Part shown: in pieces, positions 8,324 through 17,296 of the stretch
Layout of the letters: each line of letters begins with the position of its first letter
Numbering within the stretch: position 1 is the first letter of the stretch
Origin: Chloracidobacterium sp.
Lineage (GTDB): Bacteria; Acidobacteriota; Blastocatellia; Pyrinomonadales; Pyrinomonadaceae
NCBI GenBank assembly: GCA_016706275.1
Contig: JADJJY010000001.1
Span: 930,001-994,000 of the forward strand
Direction of reading: 5' to 3'
Length of the DNA stretch: 64,000 nt
Notes under the pieces: model-generated
Told to the model about the DNA's origin: nothing
What the model saw: only the letters and a program-made list of their open reading frames with translations
The model's database searches: none
Translations under genes and position numbers: made by a program

Positions 8324-9544
8324 ATGGCAACTGCAGTAGAAAATTTTGCCGGACAGCCTGAGGTGCTCGACGGGGCTCTTGAGTCGCAGATGACCCTGTC
8401 GATGGGGCCGCAGCATCCCTCGACGCATGGTGTTTTGCGTCTCGATCTGCGTCTCGACGGCGAGCTGGTAATCAAAGCGATCCCCGACATCGGCTATCTC
8501 CACACAGGAATGGAGAAGCTGTTTGAGTACAAGAAATATCAACAGGGCATCGTCATCACCGACCGGATGGATTATCTCAATCCGTTGGGCAACAACCTCG
8601 CATATGTGATGGCGGCTGAGAAACTGCTGGGCCTCGAAATTCCTGAGAGGGCACAGGTGATTCGTGTGTTGATGTGCGAACTGCAGCGTATCGCGTCGCA
8701 CATGGTCTGGTTTGGCACGTCGTGTCTCGACATGGGCGCGATGACGCCGTTTTGGTTCACTTTTAAGGAACGCGAAAAGATCCTCAACCTTATCGAAGCC
8801 GCGTCCGGCGGGCGTATGACCCCGAGCTATTTCCGCATCGGCGGCCTGATGATGGATCTGCCGGCCGGGTTTGATAATCGCGTTAGACAGTTTCTCGATG
8901 ATTTCCCCGACGCTCTAAATACTTTTGACACGTTGATCACCGGCAACACGATCTGGCACAGCCGGACGAAAGGCGTTGGTATTATTTCGAAGGAAGATGC
9001 GATAGATTGGGGACTAACCGGCCCAAGTTTAAGAGGCAGCGGTGTCGATCTTGATCTGCGTAAAGCCACTCCGTACAGCGGATATGAGACTTACGATTTT
9101 GAGGTTCCGGTTGAGACGGACGGTGATGTGTGGTCGCGGTTCAAGGTTCGAATGCATGAACTGACCGAGAGCTACAAGATCGTCCGTCAGGCGCTCGAAC
9201 GTCTCAAACCGGGCCCGATCAAAGCCGACGCGCCAAAGATCGTGTTGCCTGATCGCGACGATATGCGTAAGCATATGGATTCGCTGATCCACCATTTTCT
9301 GATCGTCGCCGAGGGCTTTAACGTACCCGAAGGCGAGGTCTATCACGCCATCGAAGCGTCGAAAGGCGAGCTTGGCGTCTATATGAAATCAAACGGCGGC
9401 CCAAAACCCGAACGCGTCCATTTTCGTGGCCCTTCGTTCATAAATCTTTCGGCTTTGCCGGTCATGGCCGAGGGCGAAATGATCGCCGATGTTGTAGCAA
9501 TTATCGGTAGCCTTGATATTGTGTTGGGGGAGATCGACAGGTAA
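8324..9544 (+). CDS. nuoD: NADH-quinone oxidoreductase subunit D
   Basis: 406 residues, the 49-kDa subunit that forms the quinone cavity with NuoB. It shows MGPQHPSTHGVLR near residue 28, DIGYLHTGMEKL, and the end segment with AEGEMIADVVAIIGSLDIVLGEIDR (about 382-406). It starts 2 bases after nuoC, and its stop overlaps the nuoE ATG by one base (TAATG), suggesting translational coupling. Confidence 0.96.
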   Translation: MATAVENFAGQPEVLDGALESQMTLSMGPQHPSTHGVLRLDLRLDGELVIKAIPDIGYLHTGMEKLFEYKKYQQGIVITDRMDYLNPLGNNLAYVMAAEKLLGLEIPERAQVIRVLMCELQRIASHMVWFGTSCLDMGAMTPFWFTFKEREKILNLIEAASGGRMTPSYFRIGGLMMDLPAGFDNRVRQFLDDFPDALNTFDTLITGNTIWHSRTKGVGIISKEDAIDWGLTGPSLRGSGVDLDLRKATPYSGYETYDFEVPVETDGDVWSRFKVRMHELTESYKIVRQALERLKPGPIKADAPKIVLPDRDDMRKHMDSLIHHFLIVAEGFNVPEGEVYHAIEASKGELGVYMKSNGGPKPERVHFRGPSFINLSALPVMAEGEMIADVVAIIGSLDIVLGEIDR

Positions 9545-10077
9545 TGGCAGGAACGACAGCAACAAGTTATACCGACAAAGTCCTAGTCTCCGGCGAGGTG
9601 GCGGAGTTTTCGCCAGCCGTGATCGACGAAATGAAGGCCCACGTCGCTAAATATCCGGCTGACCGCAGCCGCTCGGCTCTGATACCGTTGCTTTTTGTCG
9701 TGCAACGTGAACGCGGCGGGTGGCTTGATAATCCCGGGATCAATTTTTTGGCGCAGTTTTTGAATTTAGAGGTGACGGACGTTTGGGAAACGGCGACATT
9801 TTATTCGATGTTCAATCTGCGTCCGGTTGGCCGCCATCATATTCAGATCTGCAAAACGCTGTCGTGCAAGATCATGGGCGAGCCTGAGATCACCGATCAT
9901 ATTTGTACCAAGCTTGGCATTCATCCGGGCGAGACGACCGAGGACGGCAAATACACGGTTACGATGGTCGAGTGTCTGGGCAGTTGCGGCACAGCACCGA
10001 TGATGCAGATCGGGTTTGATTATCACGAAGATCTGACGGTTGAAAAGGTCGATAAAATATTGGCGGATTGTAAATAG
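9544..10077 (+). CDS. nuoE: NADH-quinone oxidoreductase subunit E
   Basis: 177 residues, the 24-kDa thioredoxin-like subunit carrying [2Fe-2S] N1a. The four ligands are visible in ICKTLSC and VECLGSCG. The start overlaps the nuoD stop by one base, and the next gene begins directly after the stop (TAG-ATG). Confidence 0.95.
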   Translation: MAGTTATSYTDKVLVSGEVAEFSPAVIDEMKAHVAKYPADRSRSALIPLLFVVQRERGGWLDNPGINFLAQFLNLEVTDVWETATFYSMFNLRPVGRHHIQICKTLSCKIMGEPEITDHICTKLGIHPGETTEDGKYTVTMVECLGSCGTAPMMQIGFDYHEDLTVEKVDKILADCK

Positions 10078-11388
10078 ATGGAGATCAAAGCACTAGGCTG
10101 CGAGCCGCTTTCACTGCGACGAGTGTTCATTAAAGATGGGCACACGCTCGATGTGTATAAAAAAGACGGCGGTTACAAGTCGCTCGAAAAAGCGCTTGGT
10201 ATGACGCAGGACGCGATCATTCAAGAGGTGAAAGACTCTGCGCTACGCGGACGCGGCGGTGCGGGCTTTCCGACCGGGATGAAATGGTCGTTCGTTCCCC
10301 GCGATTCGCCAAAGCAAAAGTATATCGTCTGCAACGCTGACGAGTCTGAGCCCGGTTCGTTTAAGGATCGATACTTAATGGAGTACGACCCGCACGCCCT
10401 GATCGAGGGCATGATCATTGCGGGCTACACGCTTGGGTCGAATACGGGATATGTTTACGGTCGCGGCGAATATCGTTACCTGCTCGACATCATGGATGTC
10501 GCGATCAATGAAGCACGGGCAGCAGGATTGCTTGGCAAGAACATCCTCGGTTCGGGTCTCGATTTTGATCTGCATACGCACACCGGTGCGGGAGCGTACA
10601 TTTGCGGTGAAGAAACTGCGTTGCTGTCGAGCCTCGAGGGCTATCGCGGCCATCCGCGAATGAAGCCGCCGTTTCCTGCGATCGAGGGTTTGTATGCATC
10701 CCCGACGATCGTTAATAACGTCGAGACATTGACCAGCATCCCGCAGATCATCAATATGGGCGGCATCGCCTGGCGTGACCTCGGCACCGAAAAATCGGGC
10801 GGCACAAAGCTCTGGTCTATCAGCGGCCACGTCAAGAAACCGGGCGTTTATGAGCTGCCGATGGGCTACGCCGACATGGAAAAGTTTATCCATGAGGACT
10901 GCGGCGGTATGCTTCGCGACGGCAAGAAATTGAAAGCCGTGATTCCGGGCGGTTCATCGGTTTACATCATGAACGCGGGCCAGATACTCGGGCAAAACGT
11001 CACGCTTGATTACGAGGGGCTCGTCGCGGCCGGCTCTATGCTCGGCACGGGCGGGATGATGGTGATGGATGAGACGGTCGATATCATGGAAACGACCAAG
11101 AATCTGACCGAGTTTTACAAACACGAATCATGCGGCTGGTGTACGCCGTGTCGCGAGGGAACCGACTGGCTAGTTAAGATATTTAACCGCATCTCGATCG
11201 GCGAGGGCCGTCCCGAGGACGCACAGTTGATGCTCGATATTTGCGACAACATTGAGGGCAAATCGTTTTGTCCGCTTGGCGATGCTGCCGCGTGGCCAAT
11301 ACAGTCGGCGATCAAGCAGTTTCCGGGCGATTTTAAGAAATGGCTCGTTGATAATACTTCGGCAAACGGCGTTAGTCCGAACGTGTAA
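10078..11388 (+). CDS. nuoF: NADH-quinone oxidoreductase subunit F
   Basis: 436 residues, the 51-kDa NADH-oxidising subunit. The glycine-rich loop GRGGAGFPTG (about 59-68) and CNADESEPG bind FMN and NADH. ESCGWCTPCREGT with the later Cys in SFCPLGDAAAW ligate [4Fe-4S] N3. It sits immediately after nuoE. Its stop overlaps the start of the LCAT-like lipase gene by one base, so that unrelated gene seems firmly tied into the operon. Confidence 0.96.
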   Translation: MEIKALGCEPLSLRRVFIKDGHTLDVYKKDGGYKSLEKALGMTQDAIIQEVKDSALRGRGGAGFPTGMKWSFVPRDSPKQKYIVCNADESEPGSFKDRYLMEYDPHALIEGMIIAGYTLGSNTGYVYGRGEYRYLLDIMDVAINEARAAGLLGKNILGSGLDFDLHTHTGAGAYICGEETALLSSLEGYRGHPRMKPPFPAIEGLYASPTIVNNVETLTSIPQIINMGGIAWRDLGTEKSGGTKLWSISGHVKKPGVYELPMGYADMEKFIHEDCGGMLRDGKKLKAVIPGGSSVYIMNAGQILGQNVTLDYEGLVAAGSMLGTGGMMVMDETVDIMETTKNLTEFYKHESCGWCTPCREGTDWLVKIFNRISIGEGRPEDAQLMLDICDNIEGKSFCPLGDAAAWPIQSAIKQFPGDFKKWLVDNTSANGVSPNV

Positions 11389-12737
11389 TGACAAAGCGAG
11401 CGACGAGAAATGCGCTTTTGACGAGTTTGCGGATAGTCATTTGCCTGTTCGTGCTGAGCGTCTCGCTGTTTGCACAGGATAGAAATCCGATCATCCTGAT
11501 TCCGGGGCTGACGGGGTCGGAGCTAAAGCATAAGGTCACGGGCGAGCGGATTTGGTTTAAGGCGTTTAAGTCAAAGTCGGAGGATCTGCGATTGCCGATC
11601 TCCACCAGCATCGATAAGATGCACGACGATCTGATACCGGGCGACATTATTCGCGAGGTCAAGATCGGAATACTTCCGGCGACGGATGTTTACGGCGGCT
11701 TTATTCGGGCGATGGAGATGCGGGCCGGATATCACGAAGAGAGTTGGACTAATCCGTCGGATGATGGCGACCGTGACGCGATATACGTTTTTGCGTATGA
11801 CTGGCGGCTTGATAATGTCGAGAATGCACAGCGTTTAGTGCGAGATGTCGAGGCTCTAAAGCGAAAGCTGAAAACGCCCGATCTCAAGTTCGACATTGTG
11901 GCCCATTCGATGGGCGGCATAATTTCGCGGTATGCGGCGATGTATGGCGACGCCGATTTGCCGACCGGTAATCGCAAGGTGGTGCCGACTTGGGCAGGAG
12001 CAAAGCTATTTGACAAGGTGATCTTGCTTGGAACGCCGAACGAGGGAGCGATGAGTTCGCTCGGTTCGATCCTCAATGGCTATACTGTTGGGGGCTTACG
12101 TATCGATCTGCCGTTCATACAGGATTCGTCAAAATTTACGGTTTTCACGATCCCATCGGCGTATCAACTGTTACCGGCACCGGGCACATTTAGAGCGTTT
12201 GACGATAAGCTAAAGCCGTTGGCGATCAACCTGTACGACCCAAAAATGTGGTCAAAATACGGATGGAACGCGATCGATGACGATGATTTCAATGACCAGT
12301 TCGATCTGGCCGAGCAAAAGATCGCGACGGCGTATTTCACCGCCGCACTAGATAGGGCAAAACGCCTGCACGAGGCTTTAGCGGCTTCAAATGGTAAGGC
12401 TGAGGGCGTTGCGATCTATTTAGTCGGGTCTGATTGCAAGACCGCTTTGGACGGCGTGGTCATATATCGGGACGGCAATAATTGGAAAACGCTCGTCCGG
12501 CCAAAAGGTTTTACGCGGTCCGACGGCAGCAGGGTGACCGATGACGAATTGAAAAAAGTGATGCAATCGGCGGGTGACGGAGTCGTCACGCAACGGTCGC
12601 TTGAGGTCGCATCGATCTTAAAGAATCAGCCGGTCAAATTAGTTTGCGAGGACCACAACAAGCTTGCGGCCAATGCGCGGATACAGGATTACGTTATCCG
12701 GGTGCTCGAGGGTAAAGGATCGACGATCGGAAATTGA
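11388..12737 (+). CDS. Secreted LCAT-family lipase/acyltransferase inside the nuo operon
   Basis: 449 residues. Signal peptide (about 1-30, ending LFAQ), then an alpha/beta hydrolase of the lecithin:cholesterol acyltransferase family: PIILIPGLTGSEL, the FAYDWRLD motif, and nucleophile Ser174 in VAHSMGG. A late Asp/Gly segment (SAGDGVVTQRS) and a His in CEDHNKLA are candidates for the rest of the triad. It presumably acts on phospholipid or other lipid esters outside the cytoplasm. Tight overlap with nuoF suggests coupling. The substrate and any tie to complex I are unknown. Confidence 0.85.
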   Translation: MTKRATRNALLTSLRIVICLFVLSVSLFAQDRNPIILIPGLTGSELKHKVTGERIWFKAFKSKSEDLRLPISTSIDKMHDDLIPGDIIREVKIGILPATDVYGGFIRAMEMRAGYHEESWTNPSDDGDRDAIYVFAYDWRLDNVENAQRLVRDVEALKRKLKTPDLKFDIVAHSMGGIISRYAAMYGDADLPTGNRKVVPTWAGAKLFDKVILLGTPNEGAMSSLGSILNGYTVGGLRIDLPFIQDSSKFTVFTIPSAYQLLPAPGTFRAFDDKLKPLAINLYDPKMWSKYGWNAIDDDDFNDQFDLAEQKIATAYFTAALDRAKRLHEALAASNGKAEGVAIYLVGSDCKTALDGVVIYRDGNNWKTLVRPKGFTRSDGSRVTDDELKKVMQSAGDGVVTQRSLEVASILKNQPVKLVCEDHNKLAANARIQDYVIRVLEGKGSTIGN

Positions 12738-12782
12738 TCGTCACCAAAGTTAAGAAAGTATTTAGAGGTATAAAATAACAAT

Positions 12783-12968
12783 ATGGGAAAAGGTGATAAA
12801 CGAACACGACGCGGCAAAATATTTGCAGGCAGCTTTGGTAAAACGAGGTCAAAGTATAAGAAACCGGCATTTGTCGCAAGTGCCGTCGATCGGGCTCCGA
12901 GCGCGGAAAAACCAGTGAAAAAGCGGGCACCAAAACGCGTTCCGGCGGCTGAAAAGGCAGCAGAATGA
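12783..12968 (+). CDS. 30S ribosomal protein bTHX
   Basis: 61 residues. The start MGKGDKRTRRGKIFAGSFG is the hallmark of the small ribosomal protein Thx, which lies in the head of the 30S subunit in Thermus. The recognised core is about 27-30 residues; the rest is a Lys/Ala/Pro-rich basic tail (KPVKKRAPKRVPAAEKAAE). It follows the lipase gene after 45 bases and overlaps the next gene by 4 bases (ATGA). Confidence 0.85.
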   Translation: MGKGDKRTRRGKIFAGSFGKTRSKYKKPAFVASAVDRAPSAEKPVKKRAPKRVPAAEKAAE

Positions 12969-13447
12969 AATTTGCAGAATCATTAGAAAACGGGCCGCAC
13001 GCAAGCCTCGCAAAGTTTGCTGGCGAATGGACGGGAACCACAAAAACGTGGTTTGAGCCGGACGTGGTCGCCGACGAATCGCCTATGACAGGCACGATCA
13101 AGGTCATACTTGGCGGCAGGTTTTTGATGCACGAGTATTCGGGCAGTTTGCAGGGTAAGGCGTTTGACGGCGTTGCGATATTTGGCTTTGATATCGCGAC
13201 AAATAAATTTCAGATGGCGTGGGTCGATAGTTTTCACATGTCCACGGGAATTATGTTTTCCGAGGGCGACGGGGCGGACAAGTTTTCGGCATTCGGAACA
13301 TATTTCACCGGCCCCGACACCCCGCGATGGGGCTGGCGGACGGAACTCGAACAGGTAGACGATGACAACATCGTGATCACGGCCTATAACGTCGAGCCCG
13401 ATAGCGACGACCAAATAGCGACCGAGACGCGATATACGCGTTGCTAA
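12965..13447 (+). CDS. DUF1579-family protein
   Basis: 160 residues, no signal peptide. A lipocalin-like beta-barrel family recognised from KFAGEWTGTTKTW, GGRFLMHEYSG, and FDGVAIFGFDIATNKF; members often carry the DUF1579 label. The role is unknown. It overlaps the bTHX stop by 4 bases and shares a base with the next gene, so it is translated as part of this insert in the nuo operon. Confidence 0.75.
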   Translation: MKFAESLENGPHASLAKFAGEWTGTTKTWFEPDVVADESPMTGTIKVILGGRFLMHEYSGSLQGKAFDGVAIFGFDIATNKFQMAWVDSFHMSTGIMFSEGDGADKFSAFGTYFTGPDTPRWGWRTELEQVDDDNIVITAYNVEPDSDDQIATETRYTRC

Positions 13448-13833
13448 TGAAGTTTTTGATATCGGCAATGTTGGTCGTTACGGCCATTATCCATCTGATG
13501 CCGCTTTCTGGCTTGCTTGGCGGCGAAAGATTGACGGCACTTTACGGCTTGAGTTTTGAGGAGCCGAATATATCTATATTGATGCGGCATCGGGCGGTGT
13601 TATTTGGAATATTAGGCGGGGTTTTTCTGGTTGCCGCTTTTCGTCCGTCGCTGCAAGCTATGGCGTTTATCGCTGGTTTGATAAGTGTTGTGTCGTTCTT
13701 GTGTTTAGCGTGGTCAAGCGGCAACTACAATGCACAGCTCGGACGTGTTTTTACGATAGATCTCGTCGCGTTAGTTTGTCTCGTAATTGGTAGTGCGGCT
13801 TACATTTATACTGAGTATAGGCAAACATTGTAA
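13447..13833 (+). CDS. Small membrane protein, DUF4345-like
   Basis: 128 residues from ATG 13447, whose A is the last base of the preceding stop (TAATG); a TTG two codons earlier is possible but less likely. Four hydrophobic helices (about 2-20, 45-63, 68-86, 98-118) fill the protein. The LYGLSFEEPNISILMRHRAVLFGILGG layout (about 33-59) resembles DUF4345-type integral membrane proteins. No catalytic motif is seen. It ends 13 bases before nuoG. Confidence 0.65.
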   Translation: MKFLISAMLVVTAIIHLMPLSGLLGGERLTALYGLSFEEPNISILMRHRAVLFGILGGVFLVAAFRPSLQAMAFIAGLISVVSFLCLAWSSGNYNAQLGRVFTIDLVALVCLVIGSAAYIYTEYRQTL

Positions 13834-13846
13834 GGGTTTTTAGTTA

Positions 13847-16108
13847 ATGTCAGAACAGATAAAAGTAACCATAAACGAACAGGAAATTGCGGTGGACAAA
13901 GGTTCGCGGCTTATCGATGTTTGCCGTGAGAACGGCCACGGGATCCCGTCGTTTTGCTATTACCATGATCTCGAGGTTCAGGCGTCATGCCGTATGTGTC
14001 TGGTCCGAATCGACAAGATGCCAAAGCTGCAAACGTCTTGTACGATCATTTGCACCGACGGCATGGTCGTCACCACGCAGAGTGAAGAGGTAGAAAAGGC
14101 TCAGCGTGCGATGGGCGAATTTTTGCTGACAAATCACCCTCTCGATTGCCCTGTTTGCGACCGCGGCGGCGAATGTGAGCTGCAAGAGGTGATATTTGAC
14201 TGGGGCGATGTTGAGGAGCGTTTTACAGAGAAAAAGAACGCCGAACCCGAAAAATATCTGTCTCCGATCGTCGCCAACGACCCGCAGCGGTGCATTTTGT
14301 GCAAACGCTGCACACGAGTCTGCGACGAATGGATGGGCGAGGATGCCATCGAGGCGGGCAATCGCGGTGTTAATACGGTAATTGGTACGTACGGCGGTTG
14401 GCTCAATTGTTCGCAGTGCGGCAACTGTATCGAGGTTTGCCCGACGGGTACGCTACTCGACGGAGTCTATCGCCACGAAACACGGCCTTGGGAGCTCGAT
14501 CAGACGATCTCGACTGATGTGTATGGTTCGGACGGCATGCAGATATCGATCGGCTCACGCAGCGGCAAGGTGCATCGTATAGTCGCCCGCGACCGTTATG
14601 TAAATGGTTTGAACGGTGAGTTTCTCGACGTTAAGGCCCGCTTTGCACACGAATTTATAGGCCACACCGATCGCATCAAAACACCGATGATCCGCTATTC
14701 AAAGGGCGGAAAGCTCATCCCCTCGACGTGGGACGCGGCCATCAAGTTTGCGGCGGAAAAACTAGCAGCGGCCGGTAAATCAGTCGGTGTCGTTGCTAGC
14801 CCGAGACTGACGAACGAGGCGATATTTACGTTAAAGAAATTTGCCACCGACGCTGCCAAGACGGACAGTTTTGCGGTCTCTGACTCGCAGCCGGTCGATC
14901 CGGTCTTTGATAATTTGAGCGTCCCGCTCTGCACACACAAAGAGATCCGCTACGCCTCTACGATCGTCCTGATCGGCGGCGAACCCGAGGAAGAGCAGAG
15001 CTATACGGCCAAGCAGATCCGTCAGGCGGTGCGTAACGGCGGTGCGAAATTTATCTGTGTAAACGATACGCCGATCAACCTCTCGCGACGCGCGACTCAG
15101 TTTGTCCACGTCAACGCCGGTACGATCGATGCGTTTGCGTTGGCAGCGGTCGATACGGCGAACGATGGCCTTATCGCCGAAAAATGCGGTATCTCGACCG
15201 GCGACATCGATGCCGTGCGAAAGACAATATTTGAAACCGAGGGCGACGTGATCATTATGATCGGCGGCGATCTGTCGGCGGATGCTCAGGCCGCTCTTGC
15301 ATCGAACGCCGCAAGCCTAGCGGGCGACGGACGCCGCGTTTTGCTTCATCCGATGGCTCGTTACAATAACTCGGTCGGTGCATATGACGTGACCGCCGGC
15401 CGCAAGACCGTCGACGATGTAGTTAAGAACTCAAAGGCATTGCTTATCGGTGGTAGCCTGCAGGACGCTAGTGTGCTGTCCGGTAAAGATTTTGTCGCGG
15501 TGCAGGAGCTTTTCCTGACCGAGACATGCGACCACGCCGATGTAATATTTCCGGCGGCGAGCTTTGGAGAGGTTGACGGCACGTTTACCAATAATGCCGG
15601 CAACGTCCAGCGTGTCCGCAAGGCCATCGAGCCGATCCATCAGTCAAAAGCCGACTGGATGATAACCGCTCTCGTTGCTCGCGAAATGGGCGTCGAGATC
15701 GCACCGGAATGGTCGGCGTCGGCGATATTCAGAGCATTGGCGGATGCGACGCCTGCTTACGAGGGGCTACGTTATCCGGCGTTAAAAGACGAATCGAATC
15801 CCGTTCAGGCAAAGCATGAGATCAAACCTGGCAAGGTTGACGCAAGCGGATTAAAAAAAGCGGTCGAGGGTATGGCAGCCGGTGAAAAGAACGTTGACAC
15901 GCCAAAGGTCGGGCATAAATTACACCGTCTGACGACGATGACGAGCAAGACCGGGCAGTTTCACCTGCTCGCACACGGCAATCCAAAGCCGGATAATCTG
16001 CTCGTCGCACCGCTCGTTCAATTTAATCTCGACGGCACGCCGTCAGAGGGAGGCCAGGCCGAGGCGGCAACCGTCGGCGTTTCAGATAGGAGCGCACCGG
16101 GCAAATAG
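13847..16108 (+). CDS. nuoG: NADH-quinone oxidoreductase subunit G with an eight-Cys ferredoxin module
   Basis: 753 residues. Cys37, 48, 51 and 65 form the [2Fe-2S] N1b site. His97 with Cys101, 104 and 110 (HPLDCPVCDRGGEC) form a His-ligated [4Fe-4S] site. Cys149, 152, 155, 159 and Cys188, 191, 194, 198 form a full two-cluster ferredoxin-like module, whereas E. coli and mitochondrial homologues keep only one cluster here. The molybdopterin-like domain (about 220-680) lacks the N7 CxxCxxxC site (it reads TDVYGSDGMQISIG). It moves electrons from NuoE/F toward NuoB. The last 70 residues are variable. Confidence 0.94.
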   Translation: MSEQIKVTINEQEIAVDKGSRLIDVCRENGHGIPSFCYYHDLEVQASCRMCLVRIDKMPKLQTSCTIICTDGMVVTTQSEEVEKAQRAMGEFLLTNHPLDCPVCDRGGECELQEVIFDWGDVEERFTEKKNAEPEKYLSPIVANDPQRCILCKRCTRVCDEWMGEDAIEAGNRGVNTVIGTYGGWLNCSQCGNCIEVCPTGTLLDGVYRHETRPWELDQTISTDVYGSDGMQISIGSRSGKVHRIVARDRYVNGLNGEFLDVKARFAHEFIGHTDRIKTPMIRYSKGGKLIPSTWDAAIKFAAEKLAAAGKSVGVVASPRLTNEAIFTLKKFATDAAKTDSFAVSDSQPVDPVFDNLSVPLCTHKEIRYASTIVLIGGEPEEEQSYTAKQIRQAVRNGGAKFICVNDTPINLSRRATQFVHVNAGTIDAFALAAVDTANDGLIAEKCGISTGDIDAVRKTIFETEGDVIIMIGGDLSADAQAALASNAASLAGDGRRVLLHPMARYNNSVGAYDVTAGRKTVDDVVKNSKALLIGGSLQDASVLSGKDFVAVQELFLTETCDHADVIFPAASFGEVDGTFTNNAGNVQRVRKAIEPIHQSKADWMITALVAREMGVEIAPEWSASAIFRALADATPAYEGLRYPALKDESNPVQAKHEIKPGKVDASGLKKAVEGMAAGEKNVDTPKVGHKLHRLTTMTSKTGQFHLLAHGNPKPDNLLVAPLVQFNLDGTPSEGGQAEAATVGVSDRSAPGK

Positions 16109-16113
16109 TTTTT

Positions 16114-17202
16114 ATGGAAGCTGTCATTAAAACTGCATTTCCGTTCATGGTGATCACCGCTGGAGTCGTGATCGGATTCCAGATGGTGCTGATGATCGTT
16201 GCATATACGGTGCTGGCCGAACGCAAGGTTTTGGGCTGGATGCAGGGACGCGTCGGGCCAAATCGTGTCGGCCCGTGGGGCGTTTTGCAGCCCTTCGCCG
16301 ATTTTCTCAAATTTATCTTTAAGGAAGATATCACTCCCGATAAATCGACGAAATTTGTATATTTCTTGGCTCCGTTGGTCGCTCTGACGTGTGCGCTTAT
16401 GCCTATCGTCGTATATCCATTTGGCCCCGAGATAACGTCGGTCGATTGGAGCTTTTTGCCGATGGGACTTGGCGAGGGTGTGAAAGCCCTGCCGCTGACC
16501 ATCGCAAGGGTCGATGTCGGTGTGCTTTTTGTGTTGGGTATCACGTCTGTCGGTGTCTATGGGATCATGCTGGCCGGCTGGTCGTCGAACAGTAAATACA
16601 GCCTGATGGGCGGGCTTCGCTCGTCGGCACAGATGATCTCGTACGAGCTCGCAATGGGAGCATCGGTCATCGGCGTCGTATTGCTGGCCGGCACGCTCGA
16701 CCTCGGCGGTATCATCCGGGCACAGCAGCAATCGACGTTTCGCTGGTTTATTGTCCCACAATTTATCGGGTTTATCGTGTTTTTGATCGCGGCATTTGCT
16801 GAGACGAACCGTACGCCATTTGACCTGCCTGAGGCAGAAACGGAACTCGTCGCCGGTTTTCATACCGAATATTCGGCTCTGAAATTTGCACTGTTTTTCA
16901 TGGCCGAGTATGTAAATATGTTCACCGTCTCGATGATGTGTACAGTACTCTTCCTCGGCGGCTGGTATGTGCCCGGGCTGAGCCATGTTTTTGAGGTCGG
17001 CTCGATACCGTACGCGCTGGTTAGTCACTTTGCGTTTATCGGCAAGATCTGTGCGTTTTTGTTCTTGTACATCTGGGTACGCGGTACGCTGCCTAGATTT
17101 AGATTTGACCAGTTGATGAATTTTGGCTGGAAATTTTTGCTGCCCGTCGCTTTGGCAAATGTGATCGTGACGATTATTGTTGTGTTTTTCTTAAATAGGT
17201 AA
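16114..17202 (+). CDS. nuoH: NADH-quinone oxidoreductase subunit H
   Basis: 362 residues with about eight membrane helices. Signature segments are ERKVLGWMQGRVGPN and, at about residues 230-250, AETNRTPFDLPEAETELVAG split by a short loop, which line the quinone-entry channel. It begins 5 bases after nuoG. In most nuo operons nuoI follows; here 94 bases of inverted repeat lead directly to nuoJ. Confidence 0.96.
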   Translation: MEAVIKTAFPFMVITAGVVIGFQMVLMIVAYTVLAERKVLGWMQGRVGPNRVGPWGVLQPFADFLKFIFKEDITPDKSTKFVYFLAPLVALTCALMPIVVYPFGPEITSVDWSFLPMGLGEGVKALPLTIARVDVGVLFVLGITSVGVYGIMLAGWSSNSKYSLMGGLRSSAQMISYELAMGASVIGVVLLAGTLDLGGIIRAQQQSTFRWFIVPQFIGFIVFLIAAFAETNRTPFDLPEAETELVAGFHTEYSALKFALFFMAEYVNMFTVSMMCTVLFLGGWYVPGLSHVFEVGSIPYALVSHFAFIGKICAFLFLYIWVRGTLPRFRFDQLMNFGWKFLLPVALANVIVTIIVVFFLNR

Positions 17203-17211
17203 GAAATGGGT

Positions 17212-17285
17212 CCACAGATGCACACAGATATACACAGATTTTTTAAAGCGCTGTCTTATCGGTGTTTATCTGTGTCCATCTGTGG
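17212..17285. repeat. Inverted repeat at the site where nuoI is missing
   Basis: CCACAGATGCACACAGAT (17212-17229) and ATCTGTGTCCATCTGTGG (17268-17285) are complementary at 17 of 18 positions, with 38 bases between. An extra ATACACAGAT copy follows the left arm. The element fills the nuoH-nuoJ junction and its right arm ends about 11 bases before the preferred nuoJ ATG, so it could also affect nuoJ translation. Confidence 0.7.
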
Positions 17286-17296
17286 CTAATTCTTTT

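Noticed and set aside
16018..17028. Long minus-strand open frame opposite nuoH (336 codons)
   Set aside because: It is the complement of a strongly conserved membrane-protein gene, and its product is a run of Arg, His, Gln and Lys with no motif, typical of an antisense shadow.
17203..17296. Truncated nuoI remnant
   Set aside because: No CxxCxxC motif in any frame of this 94-base gap, and the sequence is explained as an inverted repeat.
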